A stretch of 64,000 nt of DNA from Diphasiastrum complanatum (taxonomy: Eukaryota > Streptophyta > Lycopodiopsida > Lycopodiales > Lycopodiaceae). The notes beneath the pieces are model-generated. The model made no database searches. It saw only the letters and a list, made by a program, of their open reading frames with translations, and had not been told where the DNA came from. The translations under genes and the position numbers were made by a program. Shown here piece after piece: positions 42,939 to 54,144 of this stretch (its first letter is position 1; each line of letters starts with the position of its first letter). The stretch spans positions 19,458,041-19,522,040 of the forward strand of contig CM055093.1 of NCBI GenBank assembly GCA_029204225.1. The letters are read 5' to 3'.

Positions 42939-44340
42939 TCAGTCCTCGATGACAAACTCCGGGTAAGACTTCTGCAACGCCTGTCGCGTCTCCCAGGTAG
43001 CATCTGACAACGGATGCCCTTTCCAAGTTACTAGATACTCTTGAAGGAGACGATTCTGCAATCGTCGCTCCCTTCGATCTAGGATTCTTTCTGGCCCATA
43101 ACCTGTGGTGTCTTTCTCCTCTAGAGACACTAGACCTTCCACCAGGCTATTGCCATCATGCAAACATTACTTCAGTTTGCTAACATGAAATACTGGATGC
43201 ACCTTGCATCCCACAGGTAGCTGTAGCTTATAAGCTACTTGGCTCACCTTCTTAATAATCAACCATGGTCCACAATACCTAGGAGATAGCTTGGCGCACT
43301 TTCTTATGCATAGCACCTTCGACTTCGAAGGGACTAGTAAATACAACCAATCTCCATTCTCGAATTCCCGATAGGTACGGTTCTCACAGGTATAACTCTT
43401 TGCCCTAGCTACAGCCTTGGACAAGTTATCTCGTGCCATCTCTAGCTTCTGCTACATCTGAGCCAAAAACTCTACAGCACTAGGTACCCTATGCAGAATC
43501 CCTATGATTTCAGGACTAAGTGGCTTGAAACCATAATTGAGCTCAAATGGACTCAATCCAGTGGACGCATGTCTCTTATCATTGTACGCAAACTCCAATA
43601 GCGGTAAATGCTTTACCTAGTCTATTTGCATACTACTAACATATGCCCTAAGCATATCTTCCAAGATCTGGTTCACTCGCTCTATTTGACCATTCGTCTG
43701 AAGATGCTTAGAGCTACTTATCCGCAACTGTGTTCCCAGCTTGGCGAACACCTCAATCCAAAAGTTTTCTCGTAAACTTGGGATCCTTGTCAAAAACAAA
43801 AGGCCATGCAACCTGACAATATTATCAATAAACAACTCAGCAACTTGTGGAGTTGTAACCTTCTTGGTCGTTGCGATGAAGTGAGCCATCTTGGAAAACC
43901 TGTCTACCACTACCATAACGGAATCTAATCCCTTTTGGGTCTTGGGTAGCCCAACAATAAAATCCATAGAGATGCTTTCCCACCTTCCTGTAGGTATCTC
44001 AAGTGGATGTAGCAAGCCCAGAGGACTTACTCGCTCGGCCTTGTTCACTTGACAAGTCGTGCAACGCTGGACAAACTCTCTTACATCCCTCTGCAATCGT
44101 GGCCAAAAATAATGCCTTCCTAAAAGCTCACTAGCCTTATCAATACCAGGGTGCCCTGCGCAGGGAGCATTCATGAAGTATCTTACGATGAAGATCCTTC
44201 ACGTCTGGCATGAAAACTCTTCCATTTCTCATTAACATACCATCCTTCACGGTGTATGTTAGATATGTATTGGTGTGTGCCTCTACGAAAGCGATATCCT
44301 CGACTGACTCTTTCGTTTGGTCGACTACCTTGCGTGCATT
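42939..44340 (-). pseudogene. C2 integrase and chromodomain
   Basis: Integrase zinc finger (AGHPGIDKASELLGRHYFWP ... CTTCQVNKAE, about 44165-44035), core SISMDFIVGLPKTQKG, VVVDRFSKMAHF, a frameshifted second-Asp region (near 43780), and ILEDMLRAYV. Stops near 43617 and 43455. Then GPY region KCAKLSPRYCGPW, VHPVFHVSKLK, a stop near 43165, and chromodomain LLQEYLVTWKGHPLSDATWE to 42939. Upstream YLTYTVKDGMLMRNGRVF precedes the zinc finger. Confidence 0.88.
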
Positions 44341-44458
44341 AGGCCACACACGCTAACAACTTCTTAATCTCATCCATGAGACCACTGTCAACCACAGTAA
44401 AGCTCATCTGATGCAGTATACGAGATAGTGCATCAGCGACCACATTTTCCTTCCCTCT

Positions 44459-45715
44459 TCAGAAGCGAATTTCCAAGTGAAATTCCTGCATCAGCTCGGC
44501 CCACTGAGCTTGGCGGCCTTTCAAATCTGGCTGAGTGCAAAAATACTTTAAAGTATGATGATCTGTGTACACATAAAACTCGGCGCCATATAAATAATGT
44601 CTCCGCCCCTTGAGTGCATGGATAATCGCATACAGCTCTTGCTCGTGTGTAGGATATCTCTGTTGAGCTGGTGTCAACTTCTTACTCTCAAAGGCTACTG
44701 GTCTACCCTCTTTGCTCAACACTGCACCTACGGCAATGCCACTTGCATCTGTCTCTAGGTCAAAAGTTTTCTGGGTATCCACAATCTTGAGGAGTGGAGC
44801 CGTGGCCACAGACTCCTTCAAGTTCTCAAAACGTTGCTGAGCCTCAGCATCCCATCGAATCACAATGCTGTTTTTCCGTAACTGGTCGGTTAGAGGAGCA
44901 GCCATGAATAATTCCTAACAAACCGCCGGTAGAACTTACAAAAGCCTAAGAAAGATAGTAATTGGCGTATATCAGCAGGCCTCGGCCACTTCTTAACCAC
45001 AGCCACCTTGGCTGGGTCAAACGAAATACCCTCAGCTTTCACTACGTGACCCAAATACTTGACACGAGTCTTACACAACTCTGTCTTCTGAGTATTGGCA
45101 TACAAGACAGAAGCTTGTAACTTGCCAAATACTCATGCTCCTCGACCGCTTTACTAAAAACCAATATATCGTCAATAAAATTGACGACAAACTTGCCCAT
45201 ATAGTCGCGCAAGACATCGTTCATGAGCATCATGAACGTGGCTGGGGCATTGGTTAACCCAAATGGCATAACCAAAAACTCATAACGACCGAAATGGGTT
45301 CGGAAGGCCGTCTTTTGGATGTCTTCATCTCGAATCCGTATTTGATGGTATCCACTTTTGAGATCTATCTTACTGAAAATGGTTGCACCTTGCAACGCAT
45401 CCAGTAGATCATCAATCCTGGCCATCGGATACATGTGCTTTACAGTGATTTTATTCAATCCTCTATAATCTACACACATCCGGAAACTACCATCCTTTTT
45501 CTTGACAAGTAAAATAGGAGAGACGAAAGGCTAATAACTAGGACGGATGTACCCCAACTTGAGATACTCCTCCAACATCTTTCTGACTTCCTCTTCCTCT
45601 TTTAGGCTCATCCTATAAGGAGGCCTACATACCGGACTTGCCCCTAGAACGAGCTCAATACGATGATCAACGTTCCGACTAGGCGGCAATCCCTCTGGCA
45701 TATTACTAATTAGCA
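44459..45715 (-). pseudogene. C2 reverse transcriptase and RNase H
   Basis: RT: PPYRMSLKEEEEVRKMLEE, a TAA (about 45531), [57 protein letters not shown] (catalytic pair intact). A small deletion near 45130 shifts the frame in the thumb. RNase H: FDLETDASGIAVGAVLSKEG (about 44765), HEQELYAIIHAL, YTDHHTLKYF. Confidence 0.9.
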
Positions 45716-46085
45716 ATTTTTCTTATGAAAAGGGAAAACGGAAAGCGTAGTATGGATGACCGATGAAGAGGTTGCCGGAAAATTTTTGAAGTTTGTCGAT
45801 TTTTTGAGAAAATAGGTGAAAAAACAGCACCAAATCAAAGCGAAGTTATGGACGCTCAAGTCTGCAAACAGGCTGAAGGTACTACTGTAGGAGGTCGCCC
45901 TCTTGTAAGGATTCTTCGTGCCAAATCTCAGGTCAAACGGACATACGGCACAGAAGTTATGACGTTTCAACTCCAAAACCTCTAAAAAACGTCCAAAACC
46001 TGTTTTTTTTTGAGCAAAATCAGCGATTTCGAAATCTTTTCTCAGATTTTCAGCCTCCCTAGCAGCGATCCAGCACCCCCAAGCG
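45716..46085 (-). other. C2 leader fragment
   Basis: Reverse complement resembles the C1 leader (GACCTGAGATTTGGCACGAAG and AGAGGGCG motifs). It is joined directly to pol at about 45715, marking the gag-protease deletion. Confidence 0.7.
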
Positions 46086-46366
46086 AGCTTGTGAATTGCA
46101 AAGACTGTGCTAAACTTGTTCTACCATTACCTAGCTGTAATGAAAACTTAGTTTCCTGTTTAGTAATCTGCCAATGGTAGCATTTTTGACATGCAAGTTG
46201 AACTCTTTAGTGATTCATCCATTAAGTAGGGGAAATTATACTGATGTATTAAGTAAGTACAACAACAAATGTTTCATTTTACATTTTGATACATGAATTT
46301 TGCTGAAGTGGCTTCTTTATGACTTTTTGCTGACCATCCTTTTTGTGTCCTTGATTGTGCAATTAG
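46086..46366 (+). other. P4H intron, right edge
   Basis: AT-rich intron ending GTGCAATTAG before exon B. No other feature. Confidence 0.7.
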
Positions 46367-46469
46367 CTCTGGCACCTTCTTGAGTGCAAGTCAAGATAAA
46401 ACAGGCACACTAGCTTGGGTGGAAGAAAAGATGGCAAGAGCCACCATGGTTCCTCGTACACACGGAGAG
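46367..46469 (+). CDS. P4H9: Prolyl 4-hydroxylase (P4H9-like), exon B
   Basis: 103-nt exon. AG at 46365-46366 and GT at 46470-46471. Its first base completes the Ser codon split from exon A, giving R-T-S-S-G-T-F-L-S, the conserved block of plant P4Hs. It continues ASQDKTGTLAWVEEKMARAT and PRTHGE, and ends in phase 0. No stops. Confidence 0.9.
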
Positions 46470-46816
46470 GTTAAACTTTAATCTTTTCTGGTTTTAATGT
46501 CCAATTGTTGTTGATAGGAGATTGAACTTTTAAGCATTAAATCACTCGTTGAGGTGGATAACTGCGACTCAAGGCAATCCACACCTAATCTGGCTTGTCA
46601 TTGCTGTGTAATGTTAACTATATCCTTTCACAAAAAAAATAAAAGCTAAGTCTTGCCTTACACAAAAATTGAACTCTTTAACTATCTTGATTATTTTGTA
46701 GCTGATTTATTGCAAATTTTATAAAGAAAATATGGAAAATCTTGGTAGGGCAAGTAAGCAATGTCATCTGAAAGTTTTCCTTTGAAAAATTATTTGGATT
46801 GATGTGCTGATACACG

Positions 46817-47118
46817 TTTTTGTTCTTTGGCTGTATGCTCGGTAATTTCCGTAAAAGCAGCAATTTTATGTCGATTGAGTTTTTAATTTTTTTCTGCATG
46901 GTAACGTAGGTTATTAATATGTTATGGTATGAACTTGGACAAAAATACAATTGTTACTATGATTTTATTTTTGTTCTTTGGCTATATGCTGACCTAATTA
47001 AGTAGCAATTCAATGTTGACTGAGTCTTTTAAAAAAATTTGCATGTTGTGCAGGCATTTAATGTGTTGCGGTATGAACTTGGACAAAAATACAATTGTCA
47101 CTATGATTATTTTGATCC
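46817..47118 (+). repeat. Tandem duplication of intron plus exon C start (about 144-151 bp unit)
   Basis: 46817-46967 and 46968-47118 are related: both begin TTTTTGTTCTTTGGCT.TATGCT, pass through similar intronic DNA, and end in the first 60 bases of exon C. The exon bases are offset by 144 bp and the unit starts by 151 bp. Confidence 0.85.
46910..46967 (+). pseudogene. Decayed duplicate of P4H exon C (decoy exon)
   Basis: Keeps an AG acceptor (46908-46909) and 58 nt similar to exon C, but reads NCYYDF in place of NCHYDY, replacing the iron-ligand His with Tyr, and has no GT donor at the end. It lies 86 bp upstream of the real exon C acceptor-exon boundary. Confidence 0.8.
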
Positions 47119-47149
47119 TATAGAATATGGTCCCCAAAAAAGCCAGCGG
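47054..47149 (+). CDS. P4H9: Prolyl 4-hydroxylase (P4H9-like), exon C with HxD iron ligands
   Basis: 96-nt exon, phase 0 at both ends, AG at 47052-47053 and GT at 47150-47151. It encodes AFNVLRYELGQKYNCHYDYF then DPIEYGPQKSQR. H-Y-D is the HxD part of the Fe(II) 2-His-1-Asp triad; the distal His and 2-oxoglutarate Lys lie in later exons. E-Y-G-P-Q is typical of the P4H9/P4H13 group. The next exon (usually starting VASFLLYLSDVEEGG-like) was not found up to 64000, so the following intron exceeds 16.8 kb or the gene is truncated. Confidence 0.92.
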
Positions 47150-49269
47150 GTATCCAATCCTCTTTACTTCCTCTTAATTTTCTCTTCTATGCTCATTGAA
47201 TCACCTTTTCTATTGATCAATGTTTCATTTTTGTCTTATGACAATTGTTGACTACCTCAAGAAAAAACTCTCATGAGCAAAGGTAAGTTTTAATATTGAA
47301 TGATTGTGTTTCATTCCACAAAGGCACATTGTCTTCTCTATGCAGAACTAGTTGTTGCCTCAATTAAAGCCTTTTAATTCTGACATAAAGTGTTTACTTG
47401 GGCTTTATTCTCAAAACACATGTACCTGATGCTATATATCTCTTGTTTGCCATGGTTTTTTGATGGTTTCAATCAGTAAGTTTTCTCAACTTGATTGGGA
47501 CTCATATAAGACAATCATTCCATATGAAGTTCATCTTTGCCTATAAAGAAGTGAATCAAACATGAACGTGTTGGGCTTTGACTCTTTGGATAAAGGTTTG
47601 ATGATTGATATGGCTTACTCTTGTTGCATATGATTGCATATTGTCTTGAGTACTAATCACGTAAGTACGCATTTCAAAGTGTGAAGTCCATGGAGTTAAC
47701 GCTCTAAGTTGCATAATAAACGAATCGCAAATTGCTATAATGTGGTTATAGTACTTTAATTAGTCAAATATGTGGTTTATTAAAGGGTATTGGAAACATC
47801 CATTACTGATTTTTAACGGGGGAAACTTGAATAAAGCTTAGGTTTTGCTATAGGAGGTCGATTCCAACTCATTTTTAGAGAATCAATAGTTTGCCAAGCT
47901 ATGCTAGTGTTTTTTGTGCCTCAATTTTGCTTTAAGCCTTGTTCAAAGAGGTCTAGTTTGCTGATTTTTGCAAGTTTTTGGCTAGTTTGTGCATAGAAGC
48001 TCACTGTATAAGTGGTTTTGTCTTTGCTGAGCCTACCACACCTTTATGGGTCAATTATGGATTCATATGGGATCCAGTTATGAATTTCAGAGATTGGATG
48101 TTGGCTTTGTAAAATTTGATGTTATGGAAGCCATGCCAAGCAAATCTTAGATCAATTGAAGTCCAGAGAACTTGGCAATGAATGTGAAAGAGTTAGTGAT
48201 GCCGCAGTGGTGTCTATGGAGCCAAGTGAGGCTAAGGTACGACTTGCTACAAAAGCAAGTGGCTGTTGCCTCCATTAAGGACTTGACACCTCCAAAAAAA
48301 TTTAGAGCAATTGCGATACGTACCACCAATGTTTGGAAGTTGTAGAAGTTGGAACATGCCTTTTGATGTTTGGTGTTGTTGAGGATCAGGAATAGATTGC
48401 TCAAGCTATGTATCATTTCTAAGAATTCGCACAAGTTGGTGGAGGAAAGTAGAGAAGTCCACATGGGTTGCATTCAGAGAAATGCTCATTCAAAATCAAT
48501 CTCCTCTAGATGAGAAGAGTAAGGCAATATAGTAGAGGACCAACATAAAGCAAGGCAATTGGTTAGTCTGACAATAGATATCGGGAAGCATTACTAAGGA
48601 TTTGTAAAGAGGTGCCTATGTGTTTGTGTAGGTGCTTCATTTTCTAGAGGGCCTCAAGGAGAGCTCATAACCCTTTGTTAGATAGGAGCAAGCTCATGGG
48701 CTACAAATGCCATTCAAATGCCATTGTATTATGAACACTGAGAGGTTAGAAGTGGTTAGACATGCATTGATTGGAAACCATGCTTTTGCCCTTCACAACA
48801 TATAGATCAGCCCTATAGCATCTTTTCACACCTAGCATTTACTCGAGTATAGAGATCACTTAGCTAAGAATGAAGCTCCTCCCAACTAAGCATGGTTCCA
48901 CATCACAACAAAATTAAGCCATAGTCATTTGTTCTCGCTTACTTGATTTTGCCGATCAACAATCATGATCACTTACGCTTGGTACTCTAGAGTTTGTAGT
49001 TAGTATCTAATGTCCTAGATTGAGCCCATGGCTTGCTGCTACTGATTAGTCCTTACTAGTCATTTCCCTTGGCCACTTGGCCCCTATTTCACATGAGTGA
49101 CAGCAGCTGAGCCTATGTCGATGTCTCTACATGACCTCTAATATTCTGGCAGCTTACTAGAACCAAAAATGTCTTTATCAACATTTAAGAACACTTGGCC
49201 CTATTATGTCTGGTCTGTTCAAAAACAGCCAGTTAGTTTAATTAAATCGGTTTCAAACAAACCTATTTT

Positions 49270-49311
<42 letters not shown>

Positions 49312-49315
49312 AGAT
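47150..49315 (+). other. Probable P4H intron DNA, no gene recognised
   Basis: Starts with a GT donor. Mixed-composition DNA with short open frames and no domain I recognise. Weak similarity of 48580-48680 to 29150-29260. A (CT)n run at 49271-49312 abuts the LINE. Confidence 0.5.
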
Positions 49316-49436
49316 TATACAAGAGGCTAAAGACAAGGGACAACAGGTGCTATTTATTGACGGCAAACCATGATTTTATGACTGTTCATTGTAGGGACTT
49401 GGGGCTTCCGGGCCTAGGAGCAGCCCGAGATCCCCT

Positions 49437-50218
49437 ATGACACTTCGCATTGGATTTTGGAATTGTAACGGCTTTCTTTCTTCTTCTTCAGCAGGTGATT
49501 TGTAGTCATATCTTGCTCAGATGGATGTATTGTTGTTGGCCGGGACTCACGAGTCTCAAACAGGGGCTGAGGTGGGGTGGCATGCTTGTACAGAGACCGA
49601 TATTGTCACACTCTTAAGATGGTTAAGCAGGATCCGTATGCACGCTTGATTTGGTTGCAGCTCTTTGGACATACCCTAGGCATATCTAGAGATATCTTTA
49701 TGGCGGTTTGTTATATTGCTCCACAGACTTCGATATTTGTAGACTTTGGCGGGGACCCTTTTCAGGTTCTGTACGAGGATATTGCCACCTTCTCTTTACA
49801 GGGGTATGTGCTTCTAGCAGGGGACTCTAACGCACGCACAGCCACCAGACAGATGGAGTTCCATGCAGTGACAGATCATGTCCAGCTTCAAGCTTTGGAT
49901 ACAGGATTTGAGCGGGATGCAGATACATCTCCTTACCTCAGTTGGTGAGCAGCTTCTCAAGATTACTGAGGCACATTCCTTGGTTATTTTGAATGGATTA
50001 TCACAGTGGCCAGACTCTGCATCCTTCACCTATCATCGTCATGGAGGTGGACATAGTGTGCTGGACTACTTCGTTGGCTCACCAGCCTTGATTCCTTTTA
50101 TTCACAGTTTTAGCATCCTCCCTCCTACTCTCGCTAATCACTCACTGCTCTCACTCTCTATTGGCCAGACCTCTCCCCTTTCACCCATACCTCGACCCAC
50201 CATAAAGGAGCAACAACT
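49437..50218 (+). pseudogene. LINE ORF2 endonuclease domain
   Basis: Starts MTLRIGFWNCNGF (N-terminal APE-endonuclease strand). LLLAGTHES occupies the usual ETH motif position; VLLAGDSNARTATRQ is the GDxN motif; DYFVGSPALIPFIHSF and PTLANHSLL correspond to the terminal S/D-H motif, mutated. Stops and frameshifts near 49503, 49590 and 49945. Confidence 0.75.
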
Positions 50219-50420
50219 CTTCTTTGTGACAACTGCAGTACCATTGCTCTAGCGAGAAACCCAGTACATCATTCTAGAACCAAGCACAATGATGTTCGAC
50301 ACCATTTTGTGTGAGAAAGAATAGCTAATGAAAAGGTGATTGAGTATTTTGTCGTTTTGAGGAACATCTAGCAAATATCTATACTAAATCCCTCGCAACT
50401 GGATAGTGTTTGCTATGCAT
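50219..50420 (+). pseudogene. copia RNase H scrap within the LINE
   Basis: Frame LLCDNCSTIALARNPVHHSR, TKHNDVRHHF, stop, then ERIANEKVIEYF. This is the RNase H C-terminal block of Ty1/copia (compare SDSQSAIAIARNPVFHARTKH in copia-1). It belongs to neither copia-1 nor copia-2 by sequence. Confidence 0.75.
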
Positions 50421-50790
50421 AAAATTGTACCTCATCTCCCATTTCATTGCACGAACTATATGCCAAGATGTACATGCTTCCATAAGTGAAAAGCATAGTT
50501 AGTGCTAATACAATTCGAAGTCACCCAAGAGAGACCACTTAAATGCAACGTTATCAAATATTCTAAAATTAGCTGCTTTTGTTATCTCTTAAAAGAAATG
50601 ATTCATAAAATACTTAGAAGTCCTCTGTAAAGCAATTAACTTAACCGCACACTACTATACAATTTGAACATTACCTTTGGGGGTATGATCAAGAGTGTGT
50701 GAAGATATCTACAAACACAACACATAAAGCAAATAATAGCAAAGAGACAGTGCCTTGACTATCTTGAAAATGACATGTTGATGGGATACA
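50421..50790. other. Unassigned DNA interrupting the LINE
   Basis: AT-rich, no gene. Probably came with the copia scrap, since LINE coding resumes right of it (about 50800). Confidence 0.4.
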
Positions 50791-51071
50791 TCAACTCATT
50801 CCCACGTTATACTTATACTCGGTTGGTATCACCTTTGCAAGATCCTCCAACCAAGTTTTTCTTTTCTCGCACCCTTCATTCTACAATACATCTCCACACT
50901 TAACACTCTTTTGCAAGATTTCCCCTTCTCCTCTTCTATTGAGCACCAGGCTACCTTTTTATCACACTCCATCATGCAAGCTGCCACCCATGCCTTTCCA
51001 CATAAGATTCACTCCACACACCACAAGACATACAATCGATGTTATGACCATTACAGAAACATTATCGTCGC

Positions 51072-52273
51072 ATGGTAACTAAAAAGAAAAGAGATTACCT
51101 AGAAAAAGATGGTCAGAAACTTATAGACTCGCTTTTTTCCTCCTCTTCTTCGCTCTTTTGGAAGCTTTTTCTAAGAAGTCCTCCTTACTATCACCCATTG
51201 CTATTGAATCGTGGGTGGAGTATGCTACTCGTTTATACACTACGGATGCTCCTTCCATCCCCGTCATTCGACCTTCCACATTTTCTCTATTGACTTCTGA
51301 CCAAATTGAAACCACCATCAAAAAAACCCATTGTCACAAAGCTAAAGACATCGATTCACTTAATTTGGACTTCCTCAAACCAGTTTCCCAATTTCTCTCT
51401 CCCTACATTGCCCACACTTTAAACCATGTTGTTACCGCTGGCTTTCCCACCACCTGGTGCACGAATCTCCTTCACCCTATCCTCAAGGCTGGCGACCCGA
51501 TGAATGTAGATAATTATAGCACTATCATGATCAGTCACACGATGGCGAAGCTTTATGGCTCAGTTTTGCAGTCCATGGTTGGTTCCCAGGCAGAGTCGGA
51601 TGATTTGTTTGCTCTTGGGCAAGCAGGTTTCAGACGTGGACATTCTACTACTGATCATGTATTTGTCCTACGATGCATCATAGACGAGGCTAGACACCGG
51701 AAGCGGAGAGTATATTGTTGCTTTGTGGATTTCCGCAAGGCTTTTGACTCCGTCCCACGACATCTGCTCCTTCAGCGTCTATCTTCACTTGGTTTTCCAC
51801 TTGAGATTATTGTGGCTATCAACACTTTATATGAGCGGGTTTTGGCACGCTTCAGAGATGGTAGTGGATGGTCGTCCTTCATTCAGAGCACGATTGGGGT
51901 TAAGCAGGGGTGCCCACTCTCTCCCACTCTTTTTGCACTATATATTGATGACCTTGAGTGGATCATCAAAGAGGAGGGCGGTGATGGATGTCCACTGGCT
52001 GATGTTATCATTCCTATCTTATTGTATGCGGACGATGTGACATTACTATCCCCTATAGCATCTAGATTACAGCGACACCTTGATGCTCTCCATGGCTTTT
52101 ACCTGGCTTGGGGTTTGACGGTGAATATAGCTAAGACCAAGGTGATGGTGTTCAACGCTAGTCGACATCATATGAGGGATGACACGTTCTACTATGATGG
52201 ACAGCCGCTGGAGATTGTTACTGCTTACATCTATCTAGGGGTATTGTTTTTGAGTCCCCTGCTCACTTTTTGA
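51072..52273 (+). pseudogene. LINE reverse transcriptase domain
   Basis: Longest frame from 51158 (371 codons); the real upstream frame starts at RMVTKKKRDYLEKDG (about 51070), with a frameshift near 51170. RT blocks: NLDFLKPVSQF, YSTIMISHTMAKLYGSVL, GQAGFRRGHSTTDHVF, CCFVDFRKAFDSVPRHLL, GVKQGCPLSPTLFALYIDDL, ILLYADDVTLLS (YADD catalytic pair intact), GLTVNIAKTKVMVF and YIYLGVLF. FVDFRKAFDSVPR is closer to Jockey/I/RTE-type LINEs than to canonical plant L1 (inference from motif memory). Confidence 0.85.
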
Positions 52274-53814
52274 CCTACTGCCTTATCTCGCCTCCTTAAG
52301 GGCCATGTGCATTGGTGCATATGGAGCGAGTATGCACCACTCGCCATATTGAGGATCCTGCTTCTAGAGACCACCTCTTCTCTACTGTGGTTTTACCAGT
52401 GGCTATGTATTCAACTGAGGTTTGGTGCCCCAGCTGATCTCTAGGTACTTGAAGAGACATTACACGCCTGCAGACCACGATGCTAGGGAGGATGATCTGC
52501 GTGAAACCTTCAGTTCCTCACGAGATTCTTTTGGCAAAGTTCGCCTCTCTTCCGATGGTTGTTGCGGCTATGTTTCAGATTGTTACCTTTTTGCACAGGC
52601 TCGAGACCATAGACCCTCATAGATACGTGGCTGCAGCTCTTACATCTTCTCGTGATATAGCTAGGCAGCATGCTAGATCTTCATGGTATGGCGATGTGAT
52701 TGCTCTCTTTGAGTCATGGGGCTTTCGATGATGGACCTTCCACAGGGGACTCATGCATATATCCGACAGTAGCTCCATCGTGGTTATTGTCACATAGTAT
52801 GGGACCGACCGTCTTGGAGTATCAGGATCTCAGATGTGTTGGACTTTACTATGAGAGATGCTTATACTGAGAGCTTCTCTGATACCTCCGGAGGATACTA
52901 CAGATCATAGTTAGCAACTTATCACTAGCTTTTTCCAGAAGCGTGAGCGAGGTGACCTGTCAGATGATGAGGCAGACATACCGACGAAGATGAAGGCCCA
53001 GCATGCCCAACCATCAGCCAGTAGACCCACACAAGCCGTCAGATCAGCCAGGTCTTCTACAAGAGTTCAACACCAGCCACGGACCATGGATTCTTAGGGC
53101 ATCAGACGCTTCTTGTGAGTTTGATTTGTCCATACTTGTACATCTCTTTCCTCACCTTCTTCCTCAGCAGAGCAGGAGGTTAAGCTCGAACACCTGTACC
53201 CTCAATAGAGCTGGAGGTTAAGCTCTTACATAATTATTGTGTATATTATTCTGACTAGCTAGAGAGAATTTTATACATTTGGTTAGCTTAGACTAGCTAG
53301 TTTTATTTTTTATGTTGTCCGACATGGACATTGCTCCTCATAGTTATGTATGTATTTTTCTGTCTTTTGTGTCTTTGGGCACCTAACAAACATTAATAAA
53401 GATAGCTGCTTCTCACTTGCTTCTTTCAAACTCGAGCACATGCTGATGACTCCGATGATGAGATTCCTATCCCTGTGCCACCACCCAGATGTAGTCGCCA
53501 CTTGCCTCCATCAGGGCCCACTGTACACTCCACTCAGCGGACACTTCACACTTACTTTCGCTTATATGTACTTATTCTCCGCCTGGCCCGAGTTGTGGGC
53601 ATTGGTACTTTTTCTGTAGTTCTTTTGTTATACTTGGCCCGGGTTGTGGGCTTATTTCACTTCTGCTTTGTTCTACTTTCATTCGTAGCTAGTTTATAGC
53701 ATTTTACGGCCACGTCCTCCTATGGATGATGCTCCCACTGTTGCTTGTACATATTTTCTTTTTGGTCTTATGCACCCACGTCCTCCTATGGATGATGCTC
53801 CCAAAAGACGTCAA

Positions 53815-53815
<1 letters not shown>
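52274..53815 (+). pseudogene. LINE ORF2 C-terminal region and 3' UTR
   Basis: Frames are broken. LRFGAPADL, SLSHGAFDDGPSTGD and similar pieces are open but I cannot assign a domain. The 3' part contains a 61-bp tandem repeat (CACGTCCTCCTATGGATGATG at about 53711 and 53773). Confidence 0.5.

Positions 53816-53904
<89 letters not shown>
53816..53904 (+). repeat. (CT)n microsatellite at LINE 3' end
   Basis: About 44 uninterrupted TC dinucleotides directly after AATAAATC. Confidence 0.95.
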
Positions 53905-53906
<2 letters not shown>

Positions 53907-54144
53907 GGATGGTATCTTGCTACGGTTTACTACATTCAGAATAATAGCAATGCTGGGTATATGACCCCATTTTGTTTAAAATATGCGGCGGAAACTCTTC
54001 CTAAATTCAAAAAAAGACCACCACTTTCCCTTAAGGCAATTTTGACGGCCTCCAAACGTCATCCTACGGCCAAAAATGGTTACCCTCTCTACAAGTTATC
54101 AAGTGGATGTTATCACTTAGCCTTATCACTTTCGTAAGCCTTCA
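53905..54144. other. Short spacer
   Basis: No gene recognised. It ends where C3 integrase sequence begins. Confidence 0.5.

Larger units (their letters stand above)
42472..46085 (-). mobile_element. Ty3/gypsy element C2 (family C), lacks gag and protease
   Basis: Minus strand: 3' LTR 42472-42914, polypurine tract (AGAGGAGGGAAGGAT on the minus strand), chromodomain, integrase, RNase H, RT to about 45715, then a direct jump to leader sequence (45716-46085). Gag and protease have been deleted; no 5' LTR is seen right of 46085. Confidence 0.85.
49316..53815 (+). mobile_element. LINE (non-LTR retrotransposon), decayed
   Basis: Plus strand: an ORF1 C-terminal scrap (QEAKDKGQQVLFIDGKP, about 49322-49370), ORF2 endonuclease (49437-50218), an interruption by copia-derived and unassigned DNA (50219-50790), RT (about 51072-52273), a degraded C-terminal region to about 53240, and a 3' end near AATAAATCTCTCTC at 53810. 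The ORF1 tail resembles the CTD of the ORF1-only retroposon at 41.6 kb. Confidence 0.75.

Noticed and set aside
48147-48473. 108-codon minus-strand frame in the P4H downstream intron
   Set aside because: No domain, no context, isolated in intron DNA.
53726-53944. Frame with long Ser-Leu repeat
   Set aside because: Translation of the (CT)n microsatellite.
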